A stretch of 22,093 nucleotides of DNA from a virus, in IMG/VR virus record IMGVR_UViG_3300022602_000470, positions 1 to 22,093 of that record; one strand, given 5' to 3'. This document shows, piece by piece, positions 6,194-13,265 of this stretch; within the stretch, counting starts at the first letter, position 1, and every line of letters begins with the position of its first letter. The notes under the pieces are model-generated. The model saw only the letters and a list, made by a program, of their open reading frames with translations, did no database searches and had not been told where the DNA came from. A program made the translations under genes and the position numbers.

Positions 6194-7159
6194 ATGGACT
6201 TCAAGAAAATTCTCCAAGAGCAATTCAAGGATCTCATCACAGAGGACACACTCACCGCCGTTCACGAAGCTTTCGAACAGGCTGTAAATGAAAAGGCAGA
6301 AAAGAAAGCCGAACTTCAGGTTGAAGCTACAGTAGCTAAGATTGATGAAGATCACTCTGAGAAGCTCCAGAAGCTCGTTGAAGCCATTGACGCTGATCAT
6401 ACAGCCAAGCTTAAGAAGCTTGTTGAGACAATTGATTTCGATCACGCACAGAAGCTTAAGAAGGTTCTTACAAAGATTGATGAAGAACATACCCTTAAGC
6501 TTAAGGAAGTAATTAGTCATTACAAAACAATTTTAAATGAAGAAGCTGAGTCCTTCCGTGGACGCCTTGTCGATGAAGTATCAAACTATCTCGACCTTTA
6601 CATGGAAAAGACAATGCCGACTGAACAAGTAAACGAAGCCGTAGAAAATATCCGTGCTAAGAAGACACTTGAGCAGATCCGCCAGCTTGTTGCTATCGAT
6701 GAGAATTTCATCGATTCCGAGGTTAAGGAGGCCCTCGTTGACGGCAAAAGAACTATTGATTCCCTTAAGAAGGAATTGAACGAAGCATTAGAGACTAATA
6801 CAGAACTCAACCATAAGTTGAATCGTTCTGAGTCCGCTCTATTGCTTGAGTCAAAGACAAAGGATATGCCCGTTGCGGCCAAGTCCTTTGTTAGTAAGTT
6901 ACTCAAGGGCAAGAGCCCTGAGTATATTCAAGAGAACTATCAGTACGTAGTTGAGATGTTCGAGAAGGAAATTACCGAACAAGAAGATTCTGCTAAGGAA
7001 AGCGTCACCCAACGTATCGTTGAGTCCGTTGATCGCCCCGAAACAGAAGTTCTTGAAGAGTCAATTTACTCACCGGCCCCGATTGTAGAATCGAGCGTTG
7101 GCGGATATCTGAATGAGATGAAAAAATTAGACGGATCTAAGCTTAACATTAAGCACTAA
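6194..7159 (+). CDS. 22: Prohead core scaffold protein gp22
   Basis: This 321-aa, highly charged, almost wholly helical protein lies between the gp21 protease and the gp23 capsid gene, exactly where T4 gp22 sits (T4 gp22 is 269 aa). It should form the prohead core on which the capsid assembles and then be degraded by gp21. The N-terminus (MDFKKILQEQFKDLITEDTL) precedes four tandem 15-residue repeats at 50-109. A typical scaffold block follows: YLDLYMEKTMPTEQVNEAVE, a hydrophobic helix around 160-200 and FVSKLLKGKSPEYIQENYQY. Several LxE tripeptides (for example L61-V-E63 and L76-V-E78) fit gp21 cleavage. Codon use is biased to C-ending codons, as in gp23. The gene is preceded by clustered late octamers. 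Confidence 0.9.
   Translation: MDFKKILQEQFKDLITEDTLTAVHEAFEQAVNEKAEKKAELQVEATVAKIDEDHSEKLQKLVEAIDADHTAKLKKLVETIDFDHAQKLKKVLTKIDEEHTLKLKEVISHYKTILNEEAESFRGRLVDEVSNYLDLYMEKTMPTEQVNEAVENIRAKKTLEQIRQLVAIDENFIDSEVKEALVDGKRTIDSLKKELNEALETNTELNHKLNRSESALLLESKTKDMPVAAKSFVSKLLKGKSPEYIQENYQYVVEMFEKEITEQEDSAKESVTQRIVESVDRPETEVLEESIYSPAPIVESSVGGYLNEMKKLDGSKLNIKH
6341..6520 (+). repeat. Four tandem 45-bp (15-residue) coding repeats in gp22
   Basis: Residues 50-109 of gp22 form four consecutive 15-residue units with consensus ID.(D/E)H..KLkK(L/V)(V/L)..: IDEDHSEKLQKLVEA, IDADHTAKLKKLVET, IDFDHAQKLKKVLTK and IDEEHTLKLKEVISH. The DNA copies are diverged, so this is an old protein-level duplication rather than recent slippage. 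Confidence 0.9.
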
Positions 7160-7203
7160 GATCTTCTAACGTCTTTTCATACTCAAAAGGTCGAATCTTT
7201 TTT

Positions 7204-7211
7204 TATAAAGG
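7204..7211 (+). promoter_or_regulatory. Possible variant late promoter TATAAAGG before the capsid gene
   Basis: TATAAAGG matches six of eight positions of TATAAATA and ends 13 nt before the capsid ATG at 7225. The overlapping AAAGGA could instead be a distant ribosome-binding site (12-13 nt from ATG). This is the only head gene of a likely strong unit without a clear octamer. Confidence 0.35.
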
Positions 7212-7224
7212 AAAATTAATAACT

Positions 7225-8769
7225 ATGGAACTTTTTCATATCAACAAAAACGTAGCTGAAACACTCGTCGAGAAGTGGAGCCCAGTATTGGACTACTCTT
7301 CAGACAAGGTTTCTGCTATTACTAACGAAAATACTCGTCTGAACACCGCCATCCTCTTGGAAAACCAGGAGAAGTGGTGCTTTGAGAGCTCTTCAAATTC
7401 CGCTAACGGAGTTTTCGGTACAGGTGCTGCTACAGGGTATGGTTACGGTGGACAGGTAGGCAACTCCTACCCATCCGGCGATACCTATGCTACTGGTGAT
7501 GCTCGTCTTCCTAAGGTCCTTATCCCCATGATCCGTCGTACATTCCCCGAACTCATCACAAATGAGATCGTCGGTGTACAGCCCATGACAGGACCCGTTG
7601 GACTTGCCTTCGCAATGCGCTATCAGTACGAAGCTAACGCTCTCGGAAACGGAAGTAACGGTGGAAGTGGTAACTCCCAGTACGGTGACGGTAACAACAG
7701 TCTTACCGGTACAACTGGAGGCAATACTGCTCTCTCCGAAGGTCAGGAAATTGGATATAACTACTTGAATACCGCCTTCACAGGTGCTTCAAGTGCTGCT
7801 TTATCCGGTAACTCCTATTGGACCAACATCCCTGAAGACTCCGGTGTTGCCGCTATCCTCAGCCAGTTTGAGCTTAGCTCCAACATCCCTCAGATGACAG
7901 TTTCGTTCCAGAAGACCGCAGTAGAAGCCGGCACACGCCGTCTTGCTGCTAAGTGGTCTGTTGAACTCGAACAGGATCTTAAGAACATGAATGGTATTGA
8001 CATTGACGCTGAATTAACCAACGCAATGTCCTACGAAATTCAAGCTGAAATCGATCGCGAAATGATTATGCGTATGGTACAGACCTGCTTAAATGCAGGC
8101 GGACCTGGCACAACCACAGGAACAGGTGCTGGGCTTCCCGGTACAGGTTTCTCGATCTGGTCAGCTCTTTCCGCAGACGGCCGCTGGAGCGGTGAACGTG
8201 CTCGTGACTTCTACAACAGAGTTGTAGTTGAAGCAAACCGCGTCGCCATCCGTAACCGTCGTGGTGCAGCCAATTTCATTATTGCTACACCTCGTATCTG
8301 TGCCATTCTTGAGACCCTCCCTAACTTCACCTGGCAGCCTGTCACAGGTAGTGTAAACACTACCCCCGTTGGCATTGCTAAGGTCGGAGCTATCGGTGGT
8401 CGTTTCCAGATCTATCGTGATACACGTACAGAAACCGAACTCGTTGCCCAGCCTGGTTACAACACTGGTGGTCTTTCCGGCCCCAATGGTCAGCCCGGTT
8501 ACGCAACCCAGCGCACAGCTCCTCTTGACTACGCCTTATTAGGCTATAAGGGTCCTGAGTACTATGACACCGGTATCGTTTACTGTCCTTATATCCCTGT
8601 TATGGTTCAGCGTACCATCGGTCCTAACGACTTCAGCCCACGTGTTGGGTTGCTCACTCGTTACGGCGTTGTTGACCATATCTTTGGCGCTAGCTTGTAT
8701 TATCACTTGATTATCTGCCAAGGTCTCGGTCAGCAGTTCACCCCTGGTGCAGTTGCTGTTTACCTCTAA
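7225..8769 (+). CDS. 23: Major capsid protein gp23
   Basis: This 514-aa protein (T4 gp23 is 521 aa) builds the head shell. Family hallmarks are the RLPKVLIPMIRRTFPELITN block, followed by IVGVQPMTGPVGLAFAMRY, the VEAGTRRLAAKWSVELEQDL segment, NFIIATPRICAILETLP, YKGPEYYDTGIVYCPYIPVM and a C-terminal half ending VGLLTRYGVV. The first 65 residues (MELFHINKNVAETLVEKWSP onward) look like the propeptide removed by gp21; L44-L45-E46 is a candidate LxE site. Codon use is strongly shifted to CTC/ATC/GGT, as expected for the most abundant virion protein. The sequence has Gly/Ser/Asn-rich loops at about residues 60-85 and 138-165. A perfect-stem terminator follows. Confidence 0.95.
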   Translation: MELFHINKNVAETLVEKWSPVLDYSSDKVSAITNENTRLNTAILLENQEKWCFESSSNSANGVFGTGAATGYGYGGQVGNSYPSGDTYATGDARLPKVLIPMIRRTFPELITNEIVGVQPMTGPVGLAFAMRYQYEANALGNGSNGGSGNSQYGDGNNSLTGTTGGNTALSEGQEIGYNYLNTAFTGASSAALSGNSYWTNIPEDSGVAAILSQFELSSNIPQMTVSFQKTAVEAGTRRLAAKWSVELEQDLKNMNGIDIDAELTNAMSYEIQAEIDREMIMRMVQTCLNAGGPGTTTGTGAGLPGTGFSIWSALSADGRWSGERARDFYNRVVVEANRVAIRNRRGAANFIIATPRICAILETLPNFTWQPVTGSVNTTPVGIAKVGAIGGRFQIYRDTRTETELVAQPGYNTGGLSGPNGQPGYATQRTAPLDYALLGYKGPEYYDTGIVYCPYIPVMVQRTIGPNDFSPRVGLLTRYGVVDHIFGASLYYHLIICQGLGQQFTPGAVAVYL

Positions 8770-8793
8770 GGTCACAGAAATACTCAACGTAAA

Positions 8794-8829
8794 GAAACCC
8801 CGGAGAAATCCGGGGTTTCCTATTTTATA
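8794..8829 (+). terminator. Strong intrinsic terminator after the capsid gene
   Basis: GAAACCCCGG (8794-8803) pairs perfectly with CCGGGGTTTC (8810-8819) around the loop AGAAAT, followed by CTATTTTATA. It separates the capsid gene from the next promoter. Confidence 0.92.
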
Positions 8830-8852
8830 CAGCAGAAAAAAATGTAAAGTTG

Positions 8853-8860
8853 AATAAATA
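8853..8860 (+). promoter_or_regulatory. T4-late-type promoter octamer AATAAATA
   Basis: AATAAATA ends 9 nt before the ATG at 8870, just downstream of the capsid terminator. Confidence 0.65.
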
Positions 8861-8869
8861 TATTTACAT

Positions 8870-9256
8870 ATGGCAACAGCATACAAATACGAAGCATCCG
8901 TTCCAACACCCTTTTCTACCGGTGTTGATTTTCTTTCATCGACAGTAGCAGTACCTAACATAGGGTACCCACAGAGAGTACTTTTTAATAGCTCACCTAA
9001 GCCATTAACAACAACAGCATATACAACAGCTGGTTGGGTTAATACAGCAGGAGCAGGTACTTCTTCTGGAGCCGGTAAAGTTGTATTTGATAATGCTTAT
9101 AATGGTGCTACATTCTATCTTATACAGTCAGATCGCTCTTCGTTCGCTTTCTACGCTCTCAGTGGTGTTGGTACTCAGACAGCTACATTAACAGCTAACG
9201 GTTATAATGCTTGGGGACCAACAGAAGTTCGTCTTCGTAACTTAGAGTATATCTAA
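8870..9256 (+). CDS. Unknown 128-aa protein, possible head decoration protein
   Basis: The product is Ala/Thr/Gly-rich and reads like an all-beta protein (AYTTAGWVNTAGAGTSSGAG, then KVVFDNAYNGATFYLIQSDR and the C-terminus EVRLRNLEYI). There is no signal peptide, membrane segment or known motif. It forms its own transcription unit, with a late octamer 9 nt before the start and a 12-bp-stem terminator after it, directly behind the capsid gene. Single-gene late units like this often encode abundant virion proteins, so a capsid decoration protein (Soc/Hoc-like role) is a reasonable guess. A tail or fibre protein is equally possible because the fibre cassette starts next. I do not recognise the family. 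Confidence 0.55.
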   Translation: MATAYKYEASVPTPFSTGVDFLSSTVAVPNIGYPQRVLFNSSPKPLTTTAYTTAGWVNTAGAGTSSGAGKVVFDNAYNGATFYLIQSDRSSFAFYALSGVGTQTATLTANGYNAWGPTEVRLRNLEYI

Positions 9257-9278
9257 AATATATACATTAATAAATTAG

Positions 9279-9313
9279 GAAAGCCTTTCATTATTTTGAA
9301 AGGCTTTCTTTTT
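9279..9313 (+). terminator. Strong intrinsic terminator before the fibre cassette
   Basis: GAAAGCCTTTCA (9279-9290) pairs perfectly with TGAAAGGCTTTC (9297-9308) around TTATTT, followed by five T residues. Confidence 0.92.
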
Positions 9314-9336
9314 GGTTGTATCTAGTAAGTATCAGA

Positions 9337-9344
9337 CATAAATA
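9337..9344 (+). promoter_or_regulatory. T4-late-type promoter octamer CATAAATA
   Basis: CATAAATA ends 7 nt before the ATG at 9352 and would drive the five-gene fibre run 9352-13119, whose internal genes lack octamers. Confidence 0.65.
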
Positions 9345-9351
9345 AATTATA

Positions 9352-10059
9352 ATGGCTAATACAATATATGTTATTCCAGATACTGAATGTATCGGTACAT
9401 CTCTTCAACATATTAATGACAATTTTAATTTGTTAAATCAGCAGATTACAACTGATACTACTAACATAGCTACGTTATCTAGTTATGTAGCACCTATTGG
9501 TACAACAGTATCTCTTTCATCTAATTTTGTTTATACAGTTCATTGTGATGGAACTGATACTACAGGAATAACAAATTCCTGGCAGGATATTTACGTAGAT
9601 AGTGTACCTAACCCTTTAAGAATATCATATAATAATACATCATCTTCTCCTTATACTGTTCTTTTACAAGGTAAAGTTTATGCTCGAAACTACGGTATGG
9701 CAGTTACTAGCTTTTATAGACTTACAGCTGTTGGTAGTGATAATACAAGTACAGTATTAGATACAGCAGCCTGTGAAGGTAATGTAAGTTATAGTCATAC
9801 TTACAATACAGTATTTCAAAGTGTATTTACTATCCCTGCTAATACAACTTATCAATTCGGCCTTCAATCTTATTTTCCCTCTACCGGTGCTCAACCAAAT
9901 GGTGGTGTTAATATAAACGGGTATCAAACATCTAAAAAAGATTCTTGGAATATAAACAAATCAAAACCGTATACGGCGTCATATGCTAATAATACATCTA
10001 TTGGGTATTCAGATCCAGGGGTCGGTGTTTATTCTTATCTTAAGTTAGTTGTTTTATAA
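9352..10059 (+). CDS. Tail-fibre protein, paralogue A of a tandem pair
   Basis: This 235-aa protein starts with the shared fibre anchor motif (ECIGTSLQHINDNFNLL, about residues 12-28). Its C-terminal 180 residues are a beta-rich domain clearly paralogous to the next gene: both have NPLR(I/V)S, LQGKVY.RN.GMA.TSFYRL, ACEGNV.YSH.YNT.FQS, FGLQ..(F/W)P, (D/S)SW and YANN.(S/T)IGY-like blocks and end with SY.KL. The domain contains no recognised enzyme motif and is likely a trimeric fibre or receptor-binding head. It is first in a run of fibre genes with 1-4 nt gaps. The paralogy is visible directly; the fibre role is inferred from the anchor and context. Confidence 0.75.
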   Translation: MANTIYVIPDTECIGTSLQHINDNFNLLNQQITTDTTNIATLSSYVAPIGTTVSLSSNFVYTVHCDGTDTTGITNSWQDIYVDSVPNPLRISYNNTSSSPYTVLLQGKVYARNYGMAVTSFYRLTAVGSDNTSTVLDTAACEGNVSYSHTYNTVFQSVFTIPANTTYQFGLQSYFPSTGAQPNGGVNINGYQTSKKDSWNINKSKPYTASYANNTSIGYSDPGVGVYSYLKLVVL

Positions 10060-10060
10060 T

Positions 10061-10774
10061 ATGTCTTACGTTACCACTATTAATAGTAATCAGTATGTAG
10101 GTGATTCATTATCTACTATTAATAACAATTTTGCTAATTTAGAAACACAAACTAATAACGTAACTACATTTACAAATTCTGTTTCTGGTAACGTTTTTAA
10201 AAAGGGATATACAGTATCAACTATATCTAATTTTGTTTACGGCCATGTTCTTGACGGTACTGAAAAGAAATCAACTATCATTAATAATTGGAATGATGTA
10301 TATATAAACCCTCAAAAGAATCCTTTAAGAGTGTCATTTACAAACGACAATTATACACGTAAGGCTTTCTTACAAGGTAAAGTATATACCCGTAATGTAG
10401 GTATGGCAGCTACTAGTTTTTATAGGCTTGCCCGTTTTAATGATAATACATCTTCTACACCATTAGAAGTTATTGATGTAACAGCGTGTGAGGGTAATGT
10501 AAATTATAGTCACGGGTACAATACACTATTTCAAAGTTTTTATCTACTTCAACCTAATATAACTTATACATTCGGTTTACAGCATTGGTGGCCAGGAAGT
10601 GGCGCAGGTACAGGTAACGGTATTCAAATAAACGGCTGGCAGACAAATAGTTCAGATTCCTGGGGGCAAAATTCAGGTAACACCTATAAATATATTTACG
10701 CTAATGATAAAACTATTGGTTATCCTAATACAGGAGTCAATATTGAATCGTACATTAAACTTACACTAATTTAA
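10061..10774 (+). CDS. Tail-fibre protein, paralogue B of a tandem pair
   Basis: I chose the ATG at 10061 (MSYVTTINSNQYVGDSLSTI), one nucleotide after the previous stop. A TTG at 10049 would extend the frame only into the upstream gene. The 237-aa product has the anchor motif (YVGDSLSTINNNFANL) and the same C-terminal domain as the preceding gene, at roughly half identical positions by eye. It differs in loops: the segment after the YRL block has an insertion (ARFNDNTSSTPLEVIDVT), and aromatic residues replace polar ones (QHWWPGSGAG against QSYFPSTGAQ). Such loop differences fit two receptor-binding variants. No promoter octamer precedes it. Confidence 0.75.
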   Translation: MSYVTTINSNQYVGDSLSTINNNFANLETQTNNVTTFTNSVSGNVFKKGYTVSTISNFVYGHVLDGTEKKSTIINNWNDVYINPQKNPLRVSFTNDNYTRKAFLQGKVYTRNVGMAATSFYRLARFNDNTSSTPLEVIDVTACEGNVNYSHGYNTLFQSFYLLQPNITYTFGLQHWWPGSGAGTGNGIQINGWQTNSSDSWGQNSGNTYKYIYANDKTIGYPNTGVNIESYIKLTLI

Positions 10775-10778
10775 AACT

Positions 10779-11534
10779 ATGTCTACACCTTACTTAATTA
10801 CAACATTTATTCCAGGAAGTGCCTGTATAGGAGATTCTCGAAATACAATTAATGCTAGTTTTAGCGCTCTAGATACAGCTGTACAGAATTTAAGTACTGG
10901 TTCTATTGCAAATCTTAATGTTGCAAGTGTTATAATTAGCTCAACAGTACCTTCAGTAAACGGTAATCAATTACCTTTTACAGTAGTTGGTAACAGCAAT
11001 ACATCTTTATATAGTTCTATACAGAATATATATGCCGGGGTTAGTGCTAGTACTGATTTATCATTCTATAATGATAGTGGTGTTAACTATCTTGATATCG
11101 GTATTAATAGTACTCAGTATAATGGCAACTCTTACGGTCCAAAATTTAACGTAGTAGGTGCAGGAGATTCTTACATATATACAACTGCTAATGATTTAGC
11201 AATAGGTACATCAGTGCCGAGTACTTTTGCTGATATAATATTCTTTACTGGTGGAGCTTTAAGTGGTACATCCGTCAATGGTGGTAATGAGAGAATGCGT
11301 ATCACTAATACTGGCGGATCTTACTCTGGTAATGTCGGTATTAATACCTCTTTCCCTAACCAACAGTTAACAGTAAGTGGGGCAATTAGTGCTACAACAT
11401 TTGTAGCAACAAGCTCATTATGGGTAGGTAGTTTGTCTGCAACTGTAGTATCACCTGGATCTGTTGTTGCTAAAATGCCAATATATAATGCTGTTGGTAC
11501 CTTTGTTGGTTTTATACCAGTTTATAATTCTTAA
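10779..11534 (+). CDS. Tail-fibre/appendage protein with shared anchor
   Basis: This 251-aa protein has the anchor motif ACIGDSRNTINASFSALDTA at about residues 15-34, then a beta-rich body. Near residues 174-205 it has the block NERMRITNTGG ... GNVGINTSFPNQQLTVSGAI, which closely follows the 'eRMRI...GnVGIgTt.P...LtVsG' pattern common in phage fibres and spike proteins. It ends with a short hydrophobic tail (VGTFVGFIPVYNS). It has no intramolecular chaperone domain. It shares the 5' anchor with 147, 9352 and 10061 but not their C-terminal domains. Translation probably continues from upstream (gap 4 nt). Confidence 0.75.
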   Translation: MSTPYLITTFIPGSACIGDSRNTINASFSALDTAVQNLSTGSIANLNVASVIISSTVPSVNGNQLPFTVVGNSNTSLYSSIQNIYAGVSASTDLSFYNDSGVNYLDIGINSTQYNGNSYGPKFNVVGAGDSYIYTTANDLAIGTSVPSTFADIIFFTGGALSGTSVNGGNERMRITNTGGSYSGNVGINTSFPNQQLTVSGAISATTFVATSSLWVGSLSATVVSPGSVVAKMPIYNAVGTFVGFIPVYNS

Positions 11535-11537
11535 TAT

Positions 11538-11669
11538 ATGGCAGTATTAACACCAGTATTAACAGGCGGTAATGGAGTACCTACATATAACTTAGGTATA
11601 GCAGAAACCTATTCTTGGATACCTATTCAGAATGATCAGAATAGGCCGATGTACGCTAGAGCAGGTTAT
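11538..11669 (+). repeat. Shared N-terminal module, copy 1
   Basis: The first 44 codons of the gene encode a module matching copy 2 (13266-13397) at 38 of 44 residues. The DNA copies are diverged mainly at third positions, so the protein sequence is under selection. Confidence 0.85.
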
Positions 11670-12239
11670 ATTACTAATTTATCTGATTTAACTATAACCC
11701 TTAGTGCTAGTAATTTAACAATCGGTAATGTTAAGCTTCAGGACGGTGTTGATGGTAGTTTAGCTTCTGTTGTTCAAGCTGGTACTAATTACGCTCTTTT
11801 AGTACAGACTCAAGATTTAGATTCTCGTTTAGATAGCATCACTATTGCCGACAGAAATGGACACTTTGCCGATTGTAACGGTCCGTTAAGTGCATTATAT
11901 GTGTACGCTGCTAACGATGTTCAAGTTCACGCTTCTCAAACTTTTCCTATATCAGGTAGTGTTACCGTTCTTAACCCTGTAACAAATTGGGACGTATTAA
12001 GTGCTGCTATTAATAGCTCTAGCTACACAACTCTTCCATCAAATCCTGCTAATGAGATAACAATTTTAAATAATACAGGTGGTATTATGTATATTAAAAA
12101 TGCATCTAAAACATTAGGCTTACCAATTGATAATAACACATCTGCTGATTTTAAACTTGTTGGTAATACTAATGAAGTAGCAGTTATGGCTAGTAGTAAT
12201 AATCAAACTGTATATGCTACATTTATAGCTTATAACTAA
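11538..12239 (+). CDS. Fibre/tail protein with second-type N-terminal module
   Basis: The first 44 of 233 residues (LTPVLTGGNGVPTYNLGIAE, then YSWIPIQNDQNRPMYARA) match the N-terminus of the protein at 13266 at 38 of 44 positions, while the rest differs. This defines a second reusable module, unlike the 'CIGdS..tINxNF' anchor. The middle (SGSVTVLNPVTNWDVLSAAI) and C-terminus (NEITILNNTGGIMYIKNASK ... ATFIAYN) read as beta-strands. No enzymatic motif is seen. It lies within the fibre run (gaps of 3 nt upstream and 1 nt downstream). An exchangeable adaptor or fibre domain is the best inference. Confidence 0.65.
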   Translation: MAVLTPVLTGGNGVPTYNLGIAETYSWIPIQNDQNRPMYARAGYITNLSDLTITLSASNLTIGNVKLQDGVDGSLASVVQAGTNYALLVQTQDLDSRLDSITIADRNGHFADCNGPLSALYVYAANDVQVHASQTFPISGSVTVLNPVTNWDVLSAAINSSSYTTLPSNPANEITILNNTGGIMYIKNASKTLGLPIDNNTSADFKLVGNTNEVAVMASSNNQTVYATFIAYN

Positions 12240-12240
12240 T

Positions 12241-13119
12241 ATGGGAAGAATATCTTTACTCGGAACTGGCAACATTGCTTTTAGTGGAAATGAAATTTAT
12301 TCTACTAGCGGTAATACAGTTTTATTTGGCTCTAATATAACACCAGCAACGTCTGCTTTCTCTATAGGTACTATTGGTCAGCCTTTTAATGACTTGTATC
12401 TTGCTGCAAATTCCTTTTCCCTTGCTTCTAATGTACTGGGTGCTTCGGGTATTAAGATGTCTAATGATGGAAATAGTTTTACCGTTCAAAATGGTGGTTT
12501 AAGATCCCAAATTATCTATACTGGTGGTCTTTTATTGAGTGCTAATAATATTGGAGCAGATCCATTGGTTAGTAACTTACCAATGACAATTGGAACTAAT
12601 GGTCTTCCAGCTCTTCAAATTTTAGTACCAACAACATCTATTTCTACAATTAGTACAACGAATGTAATATATGCTTCTAGTGCTAATATAACTGGTGGAA
12701 TCAATACAGTATCTTTAACAGCTAATACTGCATTAATAGGCAAAGACTTTTCAAACTTTACTGTTGTATCAACTGTAACAAACACTACAGCAATTAGTGC
12801 TGATTTTTCAAAAGATACTCTCATTCATTTACATGCTTATAAAAACGGAACAATTAATTCAGTATCCAGTCCTTTAAAAATAACACCTATCAATTTTACA
12901 GCAGGCAGTACTATTGACATTCTCATTTATAATCCATTACCTAGTAATGGTGTTGTATACATGGACTGGGGAGGAGTTAACGCATCATTTCCTAATTATC
13001 AAAATAGCAGCGGAGCGCCTTATATTGTTGCCTTAAGTAGTATTAGCACAACACAGACTTACCACTTTAAATATATTTGTATTGATGGTACTTTGACAAA
13101 TACTTTTATTATTACATAA
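12241..13119 (+). CDS. Tail-fibre-like protein without shared anchor
   Basis: This 292-aa, Ser/Thr/Asn/Ile-rich protein begins MGRISLLGTGNIAFSGNEIY. It contains FSIGTIGQPFNDLYLAANSF, which follows the 'lG....pfndlYla..s' pattern seen in many phage fibre proteins and their collagen-like relatives. The rest is beta-rich and low in charge (SLTANTALIGKDFSNFTVVS, then NGVVYMDWGGVNASFPNYQN). It carries neither of the two N-terminal modules found in its neighbours, so it may bind through another protein or form the distal part of a fibre. It starts one nucleotide after the previous stop and is the last gene before a new late promoter. Confidence 0.65.
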   Translation: MGRISLLGTGNIAFSGNEIYSTSGNTVLFGSNITPATSAFSIGTIGQPFNDLYLAANSFSLASNVLGASGIKMSNDGNSFTVQNGGLRSQIIYTGGLLLSANNIGADPLVSNLPMTIGTNGLPALQILVPTTSISTISTTNVIYASSANITGGINTVSLTANTALIGKDFSNFTVVSTVTNTTAISADFSKDTLIHLHAYKNGTINSVSSPLKITPINFTAGSTIDILIYNPLPSNGVVYMDWGGVNASFPNYQNSSGAPYIVALSSISTTQTYHFKYICIDGTLTNTFIIT

Positions 13120-13126
13120 AGTTTAT

Positions 13127-13134
13127 AATAAATA
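13127..13134 (+). promoter_or_regulatory. T4-late-type promoter octamer AATAAATA
   Basis: AATAAATA ends 7 nt before the ATG of the 38-aa gene at 13142. Confidence 0.6.
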
Positions 13135-13141
13135 ATATATC

Positions 13142-13258
13142 ATGGCTAACTATTCAAAAAATCGTACATATTCTAGGGCTAAGAAAGCTAAAGTTGAAGA
13201 AAAGAAGACTTTAGTAAAGAAAGTTACTTCTTGGATTAAAAAGGTATTAAATAAATAA
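13142..13258 (+). CDS. 38-aa very basic peptide within the fibre cassette
   Basis: ATG at 13142 to TAA at 13256-13258 encodes a Lys-rich peptide (MANYSKNRTYSRAKKAKVEE, ending VKKVTSWIKKVLNK). The C-terminal 20 residues form an amphipathic pattern with Lys on one face and Leu/Val/Ile/Trp on the other. The gene has a late octamer at the standard distance, and its stop codon overlaps the octamer of the following fibre gene, which supports a real gene rather than chance. Possible roles are a small virion or DNA-binding protein, a membrane-active peptide, or a chaperone for the large protein that follows. No family is recognised. Confidence 0.6.
   Translation: MANYSKNRTYSRAKKAKVEEKKTLVKKVTSWIKKVLNK
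13250..13257 (+). promoter_or_regulatory. T4-late-type promoter octamer AATAAATA
   Basis: AATAAATA overlaps the last codons of the 38-aa gene and ends 8 nt before the ATG at 13266. Confidence 0.6.
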
Positions 13259-13265
13259 TACTACA

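Noticed and set aside
6011-6520. A 169-aa open frame on the minus strand opposite the gp21/gp22 junction
   Set aside because: Its Leu/Cys/Phe-rich translation is the antisense of the Lys/Glu repeats of gp22 and of the 47-aa gene; it has no promoter octamer and overlaps better-supported genes completely.
7160-7224. A possible terminator between gp22 and gp23 (CTTTT...AAAAG and a T-run)
   Set aside because: The stem is only about 5 bp of A/T-rich pairing with mismatches; the T-run alone is not enough.
8539-8961. A 140-aa minus-strand frame across the capsid 3' end and the following gene
   Set aside because: It runs through the strong terminator hairpin and is the shadow of gp23 and the 8870 gene.
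9352-13119. A possible diversity-generating retroelement or invertible fibre cassette, suggested by repeated fibre domains
   Set aside because: No reverse transcriptase, template/variable repeat pair, invertase gene or long inverted repeats could be seen; the repeats are diverged direct paralogues.
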